Source: Chlorogloeopsis sp. ULAP01
GTDB lineage: Bacteria > Cyanobacteriota > Cyanobacteriia > Cyanobacteriales > Nostocaceae
Direction: 5' to 3'
NCBI RefSeq assembly: GCF_030381805.1
Contig: NZ_JAUDRH010000006.1
Coordinates: 124,001-188,000 of the forward strand
DNA: 64,000 bases
Shown: one piece after another, positions 9,332-18,655 of the stretch
How positions within the stretch are numbered: the first letter of the stretch is position 1
Layout of the letters: each line of letters begins with the position of its first letter
Notes under the pieces: generated by a model
Seen by the model: only the letters and a program-made list of their open reading frames with translations
The model's database searches: none
What the model was told of the DNA's origin: nothing
Translations under genes and position numbers: made by a program

Positions 9332-10315
9332 TTAATTAACTAAGTTTTTGTGTTTTTGAATTTGTTGGATAAAAAACTCTTCTAGAGAAGGACGAAACAA
9401 TTTCATCGCCAAAATTCTTCCACCCATAAGATTAAGACTGGCAACAAAATCATACATATCTCCTTGCAATTCACCCTCCCAAGAAGTATCTGGCTGAAAT
9501 TTTATATTAGGAAGCCATTTTTGCAAAATTTCCCAATCTCCACCTTGTCCTTGAACTTGATAGGTTTCACAAGTTCCAAGAAGTTCATTGAGGGAACCAG
9601 AGCAAATTAATTTACCTTGGGCAAGAATAGCAACGCGATCGCAAATTAGTTCTACTTCACTAAGCACATGACTGTTGAAAAAAATTGTTTTTTCAGCAGC
9701 TTTGAGAGATAAAATAATCTCTCGCATTTGACAACGTCCAACTGGATCTAAACCAGACATAGGTTCATCCAAAAACACTACTTCTGGATCGTTAATTAGT
9801 GCTTGTGCCATACCTACACGCTGAAGCATACCTTTAGAGTAGCGACGCATTTGCTTTTTACGAGCATCAGCCTGAGATAAGCCAACTAAATCTAGCAGTT
9901 CGGGAATCCGTCGGTTTTGCACACTTCTGGGAATTTGGAATAGCCCAGCCGCTAGCTGCAAAAATTCCCAACCAGTTAAATAATCATAAAAGTAGGGATT
10001 TTCTGGTAAATAACCAATTCGTTGCTTGACAGCGCGATCGCCCAATGGTTTACCCAACAACAATCCTCGGCCAGAAGAAGGACGGATAACCCCTAGTAAT
10101 AATTTTAACAACGTGGTTTTACCAGCACCATTCTGTCCAAGCAACCCAAAAGTCTCTCCCTTGTAAACTACTAAAGAACAGCTTTTGAGAGATGCGACTT
10201 TTTGATTTAAGAAGAAACCTGTACTGTATACTTTTCGTAACTCGGATGTAAGAACTACAGGAGGTCTATCCGGTATATTCGTTTCAAGATTGTCAATGTC
10301 TACAATAGACGTCAT
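9332..10315 (-). CDS. ABC transporter ATP-binding protein (CcmA/NatA type)
   Basis: A 327-residue single ATPase domain. It has Walker A GQNGAGKTTLLK near residue 60, a degenerate signature region YSKGMLQRVGMAQ, Walker B VVFLDEPMSGLDP near residue 185 and the H-loop FNSHVLSEVE. The 90-residue C-terminal extension matches the regulatory tail of drug- or lipid-export ATPases that pair with ABC-2 permeases. No permease gene is nearby, so the partner is encoded elsewhere. It lies upstream of the polysaccharide export gene on the same strand, but a 487-base gap argues against co-transcription. Confidence 0.88.
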   Translation of the reverse strand: MTSIVDIDNLETNIPDRPPVVLTSELRKVYSTGFFLNQKVASLKSCSLVVYKGETFGLLGQNGAGKTTLLKLLLGVIRPSSGRGLLLGKPLGDRAVKQRIGYLPENPYFYDYLTGWEFLQLAAGLFQIPRSVQNRRIPELLDLVGLSQADARKKQMRRYSKGMLQRVGMAQALINDPEVVFLDEPMSGLDPVGRCQMREIILSLKAAEKTIFFNSHVLSEVELICDRVAILAQGKLICSGSLNELLGTCETYQVQGQGGDWEILQKWLPNIKFQPDTSWEGELQGDMYDFVASLNLMGGRILAMKLFRPSLEEFFIQQIQKHKNLVN

Positions 10316-10865
10316 TTGAATTTACTAGTGTCTAGAGATACTTATAGTATATTATTTAAGTAAATATAAATTTGTAAATAAATAACCAGTAGTTTCAACT
10401 TACTGTCAGTGTTTTTATATTATAGTAAACTCTGTCAATCCAAATAGCTATATTTATTACGTATAATTTTATACAAATATTTTACTCATTATTAATACAC
10501 AAAACATATAAGATCACTAGTATGCTATGTAACTATAACAATTATAATAAATGTATATTTTTTTACTGTTTTATTAAGCTTGTAAATGAAATATAAGTTA
10601 TTTTTATTACAAAACATTAAGTACAAGTACTAAATACAACAAATCTTCTTAAATCAATACGATGATTGATGTCAACATTAATCTCTAACCCTTAATTTAT
10701 TAAAGTCTATAGTTAAGCAAAGATTATAAAGTCACCCTTTATATAGTCATCCATTATTTATTTGATTGAGTTTAAAGATTGAGGAATAATGACTGCTGCC
10801 GTTGGTACACTACCCAATGGCACCTAAATATTTTCAATGACTCAACAAGTGAGGGAGAGAAATTC
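10316..10865. other. Long AT-rich promoter region
   Basis: About 550 bases, very AT-rich, lie between divergently transcribed genes, with no credible coding frame. Near its 3' end the 13-mer TACACTACCCAAT (10806-10818) recurs upstream of the second TerB-like gene (12059-12071). That fits a duplicated promoter segment. The final bases carry the strong Shine-Dalgarno GAGGGAGAG of the next gene. Confidence 0.5.
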
Positions 10866-11918
10866 ATGAGTAAGTACGACAGAATATTTAACTCAGAAGA
10901 GGTTTTAGAGGAATCACTGACTGCGGAAGAAGCAGTGGCTGCGATCGCAGTTGTCACAGCAGTTGCTGATTCTTCTTTAGAAAAGGTAGATGCAGATTTT
11001 TTGGTAGATATCTTGTGGGGATTTGAAATTTTTGAAGAATATTCAGATGACGAATTGTTAGAAATAGTTGATAAACTTATATCTCTTGCGGAAGATGAAG
11101 GAATTGGGACGCTGTTTAATACTGCTTATGAATGTTTAGCAGATGAATTAATTTTGGATGGTTTTGCTGCGGGGGTGAGTGTATTAGTAGACGAGGAAGA
11201 ATTAAAAATTCCTGAGAGTAAAATCACTTTGCTCAAAAATTTACAGGCAGGTCTAGAAATTGAAAATGAAGAGGCAAAAGAAGTAATAGAGGAAGTAATT
11301 AACTCTTTTGAAGAATTAGAAGAGGAAGAAGATAGCAATGACGAATATGAAAGAGTTTTTGAACAAGACTTTAATCAGGAAATATATGAATCGCCTTTAG
11401 GTAACTTTACAGTTGTAGTCCCTGTCAGTCTCCAGCAAGGTGGTAGGATTGACAGTCAAGAAGGGGCAGTTAGCTTTTCTGATGACTTTGGCACGTTGTT
11501 AAGAATTGATTATTATTCTCTACCCTCTCAAGAATTTATCCAAATTGATGCTGTAGGACAAGAAGAATATCTGCGATCCATTCTTCTAAACAAGTATGTG
11601 CCAGGTGTAATTGCTGCTAATTTACCAGATGCTTCTGTCGGTTACACCGAATATTTGCCAGATACGCTAGAGGGTGCTTACTTTACATTGATCGATATGC
11701 CTGAAGGTTCAACAATTTCAAAGACACAAAACAATGGCACTGCTGTACGATTAAATGCTTATCGAGGCTTGTTAGCATTTATCTATGGTGATTTTTTGTA
11801 CATTGTCAACAGCCAGCACAGTTTTTTTGATGACGAAATTCCTGGATCTATCAAAGAAGAAGCCGAGGAATTTAAACGGAAACTCCTGAGCTTTGTCAAC
11901 ACTATAACCTTTACATAA
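10866..11918 (+). CDS. TerB-like protein with an additional C-terminal domain
   Basis: A 350-residue acidic protein. I place the start at the ATG at 10866 because GAGGGAGAG precedes it and because the paralogue at 12128 begins at the same point; a start 29 codons upstream lacks this support. Residues 1-150 resemble the all-helical, acidic TerB fold: EEAVAAIAVVTAVADSSLE, then LVDEEELKIPESK and a Glu-rich tail. After a run of acidic residues, about 180-350 form a beta-rich domain I do not recognise, with FTVVVPVSLQQGG and LLAFIYGDFLYIVNS. TerB domains are linked to metal and stress responses at the membrane. The function here is unknown. Confidence 0.7.
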   Translation: MSKYDRIFNSEEVLEESLTAEEAVAAIAVVTAVADSSLEKVDADFLVDILWGFEIFEEYSDDELLEIVDKLISLAEDEGIGTLFNTAYECLADELILDGFAAGVSVLVDEEELKIPESKITLLKNLQAGLEIENEEAKEVIEEVINSFEELEEEEDSNDEYERVFEQDFNQEIYESPLGNFTVVVPVSLQQGGRIDSQEGAVSFSDDFGTLLRIDYYSLPSQEFIQIDAVGQEEYLRSILLNKYVPGVIAANLPDASVGYTEYLPDTLEGAYFTLIDMPEGSTISKTQNNGTAVRLNAYRGLLAFIYGDFLYIVNSQHSFFDDEIPGSIKEEAEEFKRKLLSFVNTITFT

Positions 11919-12127
11919 TTACAAACAATTAACTAGATGGCGATATTTAAGGAATGTTTACCTCTGGAGGTGTACAAGTATTTGGTGTAATAAGTGATTT
12001 TTATAACTTGACTGATGTCTCCCCAATTTTTCAGAGAGTACAAAGCTGCTTATCTTGCTACACTACCCAATAAATAGCATTCTCACATCTGCAATTACAC
12101 AAGAAATGACGGAGGTAGTCATTCATT

Positions 12128-12601
12128 ATGGCAAAGTACGACAAAATATTTAAATCCGAAGGGGCATTGAAAGAACCATTGAGTTCAGAAGAAGCGGTTG
12201 CAGCGATCGCTGTTGTGACTGCGGTGGCTGATTCTTCCTTAGAAGAGGTGGATGTAGAATTTGTAGCCGATTCCCTATGGGAACTTGAGGTTTTTGAAGA
12301 TTCCTCAGACGACGAATTGATAGAAATGGTGGATAAACTTTTATCCCTTGCAGAAAAAGAGGGAGTAGGAGCACTTTTTAATACCGCTCGTCAATCTCTT
12401 TCCCAGGAGATGACTCTCGATGCTTTTGCTAGCAGCGTAATTCTCCTGGTAGATGAAGATGAATTACGGATTCCTAAAGGGAAAAAAAATTTACTAAAAG
12501 AAGTCCAAAAAGGATTAGAAATGAAAGATGAAGAAGCACAGGAAATTATCGACGAAGTACTTTCGAGCTTTGAAGACTTAGAAGAGGAAGAAGAAACATA
12601 A
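12128..12601 (+). CDS. TerB-like protein, tandem paralogue
   Basis: A 157-residue acidic protein, clearly a paralogue of the N-terminal half of the gene 210 bases upstream. Both begin M(S/A)KYD(R/K)IF and share EEAVAAIAVVTAVADSSLE. Residues 1-145 fit the TerB-like helical fold, with LVDEDELRIPKGK in the middle, and the C-terminus ends in a Glu run. It lacks the extra C-terminal domain of its neighbour. GACGGAGG precedes the ATG. The spacer repeats a 13-mer also found upstream of the first gene, so the pair arose by tandem duplication with later loss or gain of the C-terminal domain. Confidence 0.75.
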   Translation: MAKYDKIFKSEGALKEPLSSEEAVAAIAVVTAVADSSLEEVDVEFVADSLWELEVFEDSSDDELIEMVDKLLSLAEKEGVGALFNTARQSLSQEMTLDAFASSVILLVDEDELRIPKGKKNLLKEVQKGLEMKDEEAQEIIDEVLSSFEDLEEEEET

Positions 12602-12739
12602 AGCAGAGATTATTTAGACTTCCTTAGCAAGTCCAGTTTACTCAACTGCAACCAGTGCTCATGGTTTTGAAAAGTGAGCCTATCTTGACCAAAAAAGTCT
12701 TACAGTCTCTGTAGCAAGATTTTTAATAGTGAAAGGATA

Positions 12740-13010
12740 ACTAGCACAATCAGGCAGAAGGCAGAGGAGACAGTGCGGTGGTGAGCCAGCGCGCCCTTGC
12801 GGCTTTGCCGACTTGTAGGCGCGTAGACGCGGAGCGGATAGAAGTAGGTACAACTGGCGTAGACACGTAGACGGACGTAGTCCGGCTTCTCGCAGAGTAG
12901 TGGATAAGCGAAAGTAAGGGTTTCCCGCCATCAAGGAGCGTAAGCGCCCTTGCGGGTTAAGCGCGTCGAGTGCGACTGGCTTCAAGTGGCGTCATCTGCC
13001 GTGGCAGTAT
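12740..13010. repeat. GC-rich mosaic dispersed repeat
   Basis: A GC-rich block that stands out from the AT-rich surroundings and contains short internally repeated modules such as CTGGCGTAGAC and GACTTGTAGGCGCG. Several modules reappear at 42812-43100: the 15-mer at 12778-12792 also occurs at 42812-42826, and the 21-mer at 12902-12922 also occurs at 43001-43021. Open frames across it are composition artefacts. It resembles the intergenic repeats of Nostoc-type genomes. Confidence 0.7.
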
Positions 13011-13153
13011 GCAGAAGGTAAAAAATTTATCATGTAGATTTTTCAGCCTTCTCAAACGGTATGTTTATTTCCGTCGTGTTGTACTAGCAAATGTGTTCTC
13101 ATAACTTAGGGGTGATTTCACCAATGCCTTAATAGAGCAGTGGTCATAATCTG

Positions 13154-15691
13154 TTATGTCAAAATCGCCCCACCCATTAATCGTTCATGCCGATATTTCA
13201 ATTCTTCTTTCATTAAATACCAACGTTCTATAGTTGCATCTATTTGTATAATTTTTTCTGCTGCTTGCCGCGCTAAAATTAACACTTCTTCATCTTCTAC
13301 TAAACTCGCTAGCGTAAAATCTGGCACACCAGATTGCCGAGTTCCTAGCACTTCACCCGGGCCGCGAAAACGCATATCCATTTCAGAAATAAAAAAGCCA
13401 TCCTGGGACTGTTCCAATACTTTCAGCCGTTGCTGTGCATCTGGACTTCTAGAACTGCTCATCAACAAGCAGTAAGACTGAGCCGCACCTCTACCAACAC
13501 GCCCTCGTAATTGGTGTAATTGAGACAAACCAAAACGTTCCGCATTTTCTATGAGCATAACGGTAGCATTTGGTACGTCAACCCCAACTTCGACAACTGT
13601 TGTAGAAACCAAGATTTGAGTTTCATTGTCGCGAAACTTATTAATCGCCTCGTCCTTGTCTGCTGAACTCATCCGACCGTGGAGCAGTCCCACCCGAAAC
13701 TCTGGAAAGATACTTTCTTGTAGCTTTTTATGCTCTTCAACTGCCGATCGCAAATCCAATTTTTCAGATTCTTCTACTAGGGGCAAAATGACATAAGCTT
13801 GCCTTCCCTGGGCAATTTCCCTACGGATCAAATCGTAAGCGTTTTGGCGTTGCTGACTCGTTAATACTGTTGTTTGAATTTTTTGCCGTCCTGGTGGCAA
13901 TTCATCAATCTGGCTCACATCCAAGTCCCCGTGAATTGTCAGTGCCAGTGTCCGGGGGATGGGTGTGGCTGTCATAGTTAAGACGTGGGGTTGCTCACCT
14001 TTGTGCTGCAATCGCGCCCGTTGTTCTACACCAAACCGATGCTGTTCATCAATTACCACCAAACCCAAACGTTGAAAGTTAACGGGGTTTTGAATTAGAG
14101 CATGAGTCCCCACTAACAAAGGCAATTCTCCCGTTTCCAACTGAGCGTGAATTTCTCGCCTTTTTACAGTTTTTGTCGAGCCTGTCAGTAATTCTACTGG
14201 TAAATGCAGTAAATTAAACCAACTTACTAACTTGCGGTAGTGCTGTTCTGCTAATACTTCTGTAGGAGCCATTAGTGCTGCTTGGTACCCGGATTGAATT
14301 GCTGCAAGAATAGCAACTACTGCCACAACTGTTTTTCCGGAGCCAACATCACCTTGTACTAAACGATTCATCGGTACTGATTTTTGCAAATCGGTGAGAA
14401 TATCGTTGATGACTCGTTGTTGAGCGTTGGTAAGTTGAAAGGGTAGTATCTCGTAAAATCTTTCTAATAGCTGTCCTTGAGGAGCAAGTATTGCATTAGT
14501 TTGAATTTGTTTTGCTCGATGCTGACGTTGTAGTAAACCTAGTTGTAGATAGAAAAACTCATCAAATACTAAGCGGCGACGGGCAGGTTGGAGAGTATCG
14601 CTGTCTGGAGGGAAATGAATATTACCGATCGCATCCTTTAATTCCATTAACCCATACTTTTCCCGTAACCCACTAGGCAGAGGATCTTTGAGATGAACCA
14701 CAGCAGCTAAAGCCGCAATTACCGCCTGCCGCACCAAATCTGCCCCTACTCCTTCCGTAAGAGCATAAATTGGCACTACCCGGCCGATAGTTAATGAGTC
14801 AATCGTATCGCCTGGATGAGCCAAAACTTCTAATTCTGGATCTTCCAGCGTCAGACCGTATTTACTTTCTTTCACTAAACCGCACGCTGCCACAATACTA
14901 CCAACTGGGTAGCGACGTTTTAAACTTTCTTGCCAAGCACGACTGCTAAAGCGCGTACCTGCGAAAAAACGACTAATTTTGAGTTTACCAGTATTATCCC
15001 GTAGCAAAAGTTCCAAGATGGTTAATTTTTTATTCTTGGGACTAGTAAAACAATTACAACTCTTGACTTTTGCCACTATCGTCACCGTCTCGCCCGCCTG
15101 CAACTCGTAGATATTCACCTGTCGGGCATAATCAATGTGATCGCGGGGATAGTAAAATAGCAAATCGCGCACAGTATATAAACCGAGACGTGCTAATTTT
15201 TCAGCTTTTCTCAATCCAATTTCTGGTAAATCCCTGAGTTTTTGCTCAAGTTTTGGGGCAAGAGTGCGACTAACTTCAGCAACAATTTGAGATTTGGAAG
15301 AAGGCGCGGAGAGGGGAAAACGGGGTGACGCTTGTGAAGACGCAAAGACATTTAAACCCGCAGACGCGGAAAGAAAATTCCCCGCCTCCTCACCTCCCCA
15401 CCTCCCCGCGTCCTCTTCCTGCTGTTGCAGTTGATATAGATACCTGCGAGTATTTGCGACTAAGCTTTGCCTACTTTCTAGTTCCAGATTGGGATAGCTA
15501 GCAAACTGAGTCGCTAGTTCTTGCCAGCGCAGACGCTCAGTGCTTGGTAAGGCTGTTGGGAATTTGCCGAAAGTGAGGGTGAGAAACTCACTAAAGCGAT
15601 ATTGTTTGCCTACTAAATCAGTAAAGCCTTGTTCTGCTTCTATCGCTAAGGCTTTTTGCAATCGTATCCAATCTGGTTTATCAGTAGTCAT
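13154..15691 (-). CDS. recG: ATP-dependent DNA helicase RecG
   Basis: An 845-residue RecG, the helicase that reverses stalled forks and processes branched DNA. The wedge/OB domain spans about residues 170-330 (YYPRDHIDYARQVN, then GETVTIVAKV). The helicase core follows with Walker A GDVGSGKTVV near 445 and the DEQH box VIDEQHRFG near 547. Motif III is TATPIPRTLA; motifs V and VI are STTVVEVGVDVP and QLRGRVGRG. The protein is longer than enterobacterial RecG, mainly through a cyanobacterial N-terminal extension. That extension holds a Gly/Ala/Ser-rich insertion at about residues 88-135, encoded by repeat-like DNA. The gene lies 6 bases downstream of the coiled-coil gene, so the two are probably co-transcribed. 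Confidence 0.95.
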   Translation of the reverse strand: MTTDKPDWIRLQKALAIEAEQGFTDLVGKQYRFSEFLTLTFGKFPTALPSTERLRWQELATQFASYPNLELESRQSLVANTRRYLYQLQQQEEDAGRWGGEEAGNFLSASAGLNVFASSQASPRFPLSAPSSKSQIVAEVSRTLAPKLEQKLRDLPEIGLRKAEKLARLGLYTVRDLLFYYPRDHIDYARQVNIYELQAGETVTIVAKVKSCNCFTSPKNKKLTILELLLRDNTGKLKISRFFAGTRFSSRAWQESLKRRYPVGSIVAACGLVKESKYGLTLEDPELEVLAHPGDTIDSLTIGRVVPIYALTEGVGADLVRQAVIAALAAVVHLKDPLPSGLREKYGLMELKDAIGNIHFPPDSDTLQPARRRLVFDEFFYLQLGLLQRQHRAKQIQTNAILAPQGQLLERFYEILPFQLTNAQQRVINDILTDLQKSVPMNRLVQGDVGSGKTVVAVVAILAAIQSGYQAALMAPTEVLAEQHYRKLVSWFNLLHLPVELLTGSTKTVKRREIHAQLETGELPLLVGTHALIQNPVNFQRLGLVVIDEQHRFGVEQRARLQHKGEQPHVLTMTATPIPRTLALTIHGDLDVSQIDELPPGRQKIQTTVLTSQQRQNAYDLIRREIAQGRQAYVILPLVEESEKLDLRSAVEEHKKLQESIFPEFRVGLLHGRMSSADKDEAINKFRDNETQILVSTTVVEVGVDVPNATVMLIENAERFGLSQLHQLRGRVGRGAAQSYCLLMSSSRSPDAQQRLKVLEQSQDGFFISEMDMRFRGPGEVLGTRQSGVPDFTLASLVEDEEVLILARQAAEKIIQIDATIERWYLMKEELKYRHERLMGGAILT

Positions 15692-15697
15692 TAGTCA

Positions 15698-16624
15698 TTA
15701 ATCATCAAACCAACTAGCACGCCATGCTGCTTCAGCTTCAGCTATTGATCGCTCTCGCTGTTTTTTTTGATAGTCCAGCCCAATTTTGTTGAGTTGAGCA
15801 ATTATACTGCGGATCTGTTTGCGCTCAGACGAAACTTTTGTGTCGGCAAATTCAATTTCCCCCAGCCGCAGGTTAATAGCCATAATCTGTGTCAGACTCG
15901 TTTCTTCTGACTGCTTTTCACTTTCAATTTCTATCACTAAGTTTAAAAGGTTGGGCGGCCCTGGTACAACTTCGGCAGAAGCTTCTGATACCGCCACAGC
16001 CGCTTCCAATATTGGTTCGGGCAATTTCTTAGGTAAAATCCCCGCTTTTTGTAACAAAAGATTGGCCTCACGAGAAACTCTTTTGAGGGTATCTTGGGTA
16101 GATCTCTCCAGATACTGTTGCCATTTCATCAGTTCTACTGGATTAGAGGTATTTGGCGTCATAAGAGTTTTTGAGACTATGGTACCAGCAGAGACTGCTT
16201 CTAAAAAGAGGGTATCAGCAACACTATCTTCCTCTATTTTCTCTACTTCTTCAAATTCCTCTACTTCTTCAAATTCCTGTGCTTGTGTTGTTTCTCCTGC
16301 TTTTATATCTTCTTGTTCTTCCTGTGGCTGTGGTTGCTCATGCTCATTTTGAGTTAAAGTTATTAACTGCTCAGTTGCCTGTTTACCCAAATTACGAATG
16401 CCTTGTTGTAAATTTTGCCGCTTACTCAAGCTTAATTTCAAAAATTTTTCAGGATACCCTTGAGTACACAGATGATAGCTAGCCAGAATTAGTTGCTGTT
16501 GTAAAGCTTTACCCAAGCTGGTTAGATAACTGGCATAAGCAGTTTGGAGTTCTTTTGCGATCGCGGCTATCGCCTCTTCTAAGACTGCAATATCCCGCTC
16601 TATCCGCTCAATTGGTCTTGCCAT
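15698..16624 (-). CDS. Coiled-coil protein of unknown function, upstream of recG
   Basis: A 308-residue hydrophilic protein with no signal or membrane segment. Residues 1-100 are helical (RIERDIAVLEEAIAAIAKEL). Residues about 108-135 form an acidic low-complexity run from an imperfect tandem 18-base repeat (EFEEVEEFEEVEKIEE). The C-terminal third is a coiled coil ending in RSIAEAEAAWRASWFDD. I recognise no enzymatic motif. Tight coupling to recG suggests co-expression, and possibly a role in replication or repair, but that is inference from position only. Confidence 0.75.
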   Translation of the reverse strand: MARPIERIERDIAVLEEAIAAIAKELQTAYASYLTSLGKALQQQLILASYHLCTQGYPEKFLKLSLSKRQNLQQGIRNLGKQATEQLITLTQNEHEQPQPQEEQEDIKAGETTQAQEFEEVEEFEEVEKIEEDSVADTLFLEAVSAGTIVSKTLMTPNTSNPVELMKWQQYLERSTQDTLKRVSREANLLLQKAGILPKKLPEPILEAAVAVSEASAEVVPGPPNLLNLVIEIESEKQSEETSLTQIMAINLRLGEIEFADTKVSSERKQIRSIIAQLNKIGLDYQKKQRERSIAEAEAAWRASWFDD

Positions 16625-16736
16625 ATCTTCTCATTATTGCCCATTTGAACCAGAATAATTTGGTACAAATGTACACTTACATTGTTAGCTTCACTATACT
16701 AAAGGATTTTAGATGTTGGTTAGATTTACAGTTAAC

Positions 16737-16774
16737 GAAAGACAGGCCAACCATAATAGCTTGACCTGTCTTTC
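16737..16774 (-). terminator. Hairpin downstream of tsf
   Basis: A 10-base perfect stem, GAAAGACAGG with CCTGTCTTTC, and an 18-base interior lies 38 bases past the tsf stop. On the minus strand it is followed only by a short mixed tract rather than a long U-run, so it may be a weak or factor-assisted terminator of the rpsB-tsf transcript. Confidence 0.5.
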
Positions 16775-16811
16775 AATTAATTACTGAGGTAGCAACAACT
16801 AGCAACTGAAA

Positions 16812-17471
16812 TTATTTGCCACCCATTTGTGCAGCTACTTCTTCAGCAAAGTTAGTTTCTTGCTTTTCAATTCCTTCACCAAGAACGAAGCGAACGAAGC
16901 GACGTACTTGGATGTTTTCACCCAGTTGAGCGATCGCTTGTTTAACTAGTTCATCTACAGTGATACTTTGGTCGCGAATATAAGGCTGATCTAGCAAAGT
17001 CAATTCCTTCAGACGCTTTTCAATTCTGCCCTGAACAATTTTTTCTTTAACAGCCTCAGGTTTGTTACCCAAGTCGTCTCGCCCCATTTCAATTTCTTTT
17101 TCCTTGGCGACAACATCAGGTGGAATGTCTTCTACTTTCACATACTCGACATTCGGACAAGCCGCTACCTGCATAGCCACGTTCCGCACCAGAGTTTGAA
17201 ACTCCTCGCGGCGAGCAACGAAGTCAGTCTCACAGTTTACTTCAACTAGCACACCAACTCTACCGCCAGTGTGAATATAGCTGCCGATCAATCCTTCTGC
17301 TGCCACGCGATCTGCTTTTGCCCCAGCTTTGGCAATACCCTTTTTGCGCAGCCATTCTTCGGCTTTTGCCATATCACCATCGTTTTCTTTCAGCGCTTTT
17401 TTGCAGTCCATCATGCCAGCGCCTGTTTTTTGGCGTAGCTCTTGGACAAGTTTTGCAGATATTTCCGCCAT
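16812..17471 (-). CDS. tsf: Translation elongation factor Ts
   Basis: A 219-residue EF-Ts, the guanine nucleotide exchange factor for EF-Tu. The N-terminal UBA-like module reads LVQELRQKTGAGMMDCKKAL (residues 7-26). The core contains the family motif CETDFVARREEFQ. The length fits the short cyanobacterial/plastid-type form, with a single reduced dimerisation region instead of the roughly 283-residue enterobacterial form. It follows rpsB by 122 bases on the same strand, the usual bacterial order, so both are probably co-transcribed. Confidence 0.97.
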   Translation of the reverse strand: MAEISAKLVQELRQKTGAGMMDCKKALKENDGDMAKAEEWLRKKGIAKAGAKADRVAAEGLIGSYIHTGGRVGVLVEVNCETDFVARREEFQTLVRNVAMQVAACPNVEYVKVEDIPPDVVAKEKEIEMGRDDLGNKPEAVKEKIVQGRIEKRLKELTLLDQPYIRDQSITVDELVKQAIAQLGENIQVRRFVRFVLGEGIEKQETNFAEEVAAQMGGK

Positions 17472-17593
17472 TTTGCCTCAATTCCTACTTGACTGACAGT
17501 TGTAATTGCTCTCGGATTTTGAGTATTTTTCAGTTAACAGTAAACAGTTTTGAGATAGTAGCTGTTCACTGGTAACTGGTAACTGATAACTGA

Positions 17594-18388
17594 CTACTCT
17601 TCTTCTTCGTCGTCGGGAATCAGCGAATCAGTGTAGTCGCTTTCTTCGTAATCGTAATCTTCTTCAGCACCTTCGTAATCTTCGTATTCCTCTTCTACAT
17701 CCAATTGACCGTGACGCCCTTCATAAATTGCATCCGCCAATTTGCCGACGATTAGCTTGATTGAGCGGATGGCGTCGTCGTTTGCTGGAATTGGAATATC
17801 CACAACATCTGGATCGCAGTTTGTATCCAACATGGATACAATCGGTATTCCCAATTTAATACATTCTTGAACTGCGTTGTATTCCCGTCGTTGGTCTACA
17901 ATCACGACTACATCTGGGACTTTGCGCATGGTTTTAATACCGCCCAGGTATTTCTGAAGCTTCGCCAACTCCCGGCGTAACATAGAGGCTTCTTTTTTCG
18001 GCAACAAGTCAAGAGCACCGCTTTCTTCCCGGCGTTCTAAGTCTTTAAGACGGTCTACCCGCGTTTTGATTGTCGCCCAGTTGGTGAGCATTCCGCCCAA
18101 CCAACGCTGGTTAATATAATGAGCGCCACAACGAGAGGCTTCTTGGGCAATAATACCAGCAGCTTGCCGCTTAGTACCAACAAAAAGGAACTTCTTGCCC
18201 TGTTCAGCTTGCGATCGCATATAAGTATATGCTTCTTCCATCAACTGGGCAGTCTGCACCAAGTCGATGATGTGTACTCCGTTGCGAGCGGTGTAGATGT
18301 AAGGAGACATTTTTGGGTTCCATCTCCGGGTTTGATGGCCAAAGTGAACCCCTGACTCCATCATTTGAGCCAATGAAACAACTGGCAT
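17594..18388 (-). CDS. rpsB: 30S ribosomal protein S2
   Basis: A 264-residue S2 protein of the small ribosomal subunit. The N-terminus LAQMMESGVHFGHQTRRWNP is diagnostic, and MLTNWATIKTRVDRL and PDVVVIVDQRREYNAVQE follow. The last 35 residues are an acidic Glu/Asp/Tyr-rich tail that extends beyond the bacterial core and is common in cyanobacteria. It heads the rpsB-tsf operon. A leader hairpin 32 bases upstream of the start (18420-18464) may serve autoregulation. Confidence 0.97.
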   Translation of the reverse strand: MPVVSLAQMMESGVHFGHQTRRWNPKMSPYIYTARNGVHIIDLVQTAQLMEEAYTYMRSQAEQGKKFLFVGTKRQAAGIIAQEASRCGAHYINQRWLGGMLTNWATIKTRVDRLKDLERREESGALDLLPKKEASMLRRELAKLQKYLGGIKTMRKVPDVVVIVDQRREYNAVQECIKLGIPIVSMLDTNCDPDVVDIPIPANDDAIRSIKLIVGKLADAIYEGRHGQLDVEEEYEDYEGAEEDYDYEESDYTDSLIPDDEEEE

Positions 18389-18419
18389 ATTTTCTCAACT
18401 CCGATTCGGGTTAAACCTC

Positions 18420-18464
18420 CATCTAGGCGTATTTCTTGGTCAGAAACACCCGAAATCCTAGATG
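18420..18464 (-). promoter_or_regulatory. Leader hairpin of rpsB
   Basis: In the rpsB 5' leader an 8-base perfect inverted repeat, CATCTAGG and CCTAGATG, encloses a 29-base loop and ends 31 bases before the ATG. Many bacteria regulate rpsB through leader RNA bound by S2. This hairpin is a candidate for such a site, but it does not match a motif I know. Confidence 0.4.
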
Positions 18465-18530
18465 TGCGAGATTAAAGAACCATACTAGGGTAGCATATTT
18501 GTGGCTAATAATGGGAAATAGTCATTTCTA

Positions 18531-18596
18531 GTAGGGGCGGGTTTATATAAATAATTTCTTTGATTTTACAGAGGTTTTGTTAAAACCCGCCCGTAC
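18531..18596. repeat. Palindromic dispersed repeat, GTAGGGGCGGGTTT type
   Basis: Terminal inverted repeats of 14 bases with one mismatch (GTAGGGGCGGGTTT and AAACCCGCCCGTAC) flank about 38 AT-rich bases. The first 21 bases of the window carry a similar right half. The form resembles a small non-autonomous palindromic element. Confidence 0.6.
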
Positions 18597-18655
18597 AGTA
18601 GTTGAGTTGTTAATAGCTAATTGTTCATTGCCAGTCTTCTGTTAGCAATTAGCTA

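Noticed and set aside
12680..12985. A 101-codon minus-strand frame
   Set aside because: It lies wholly in the GC-rich mosaic repeat, and its sequence is explained by repeat composition.
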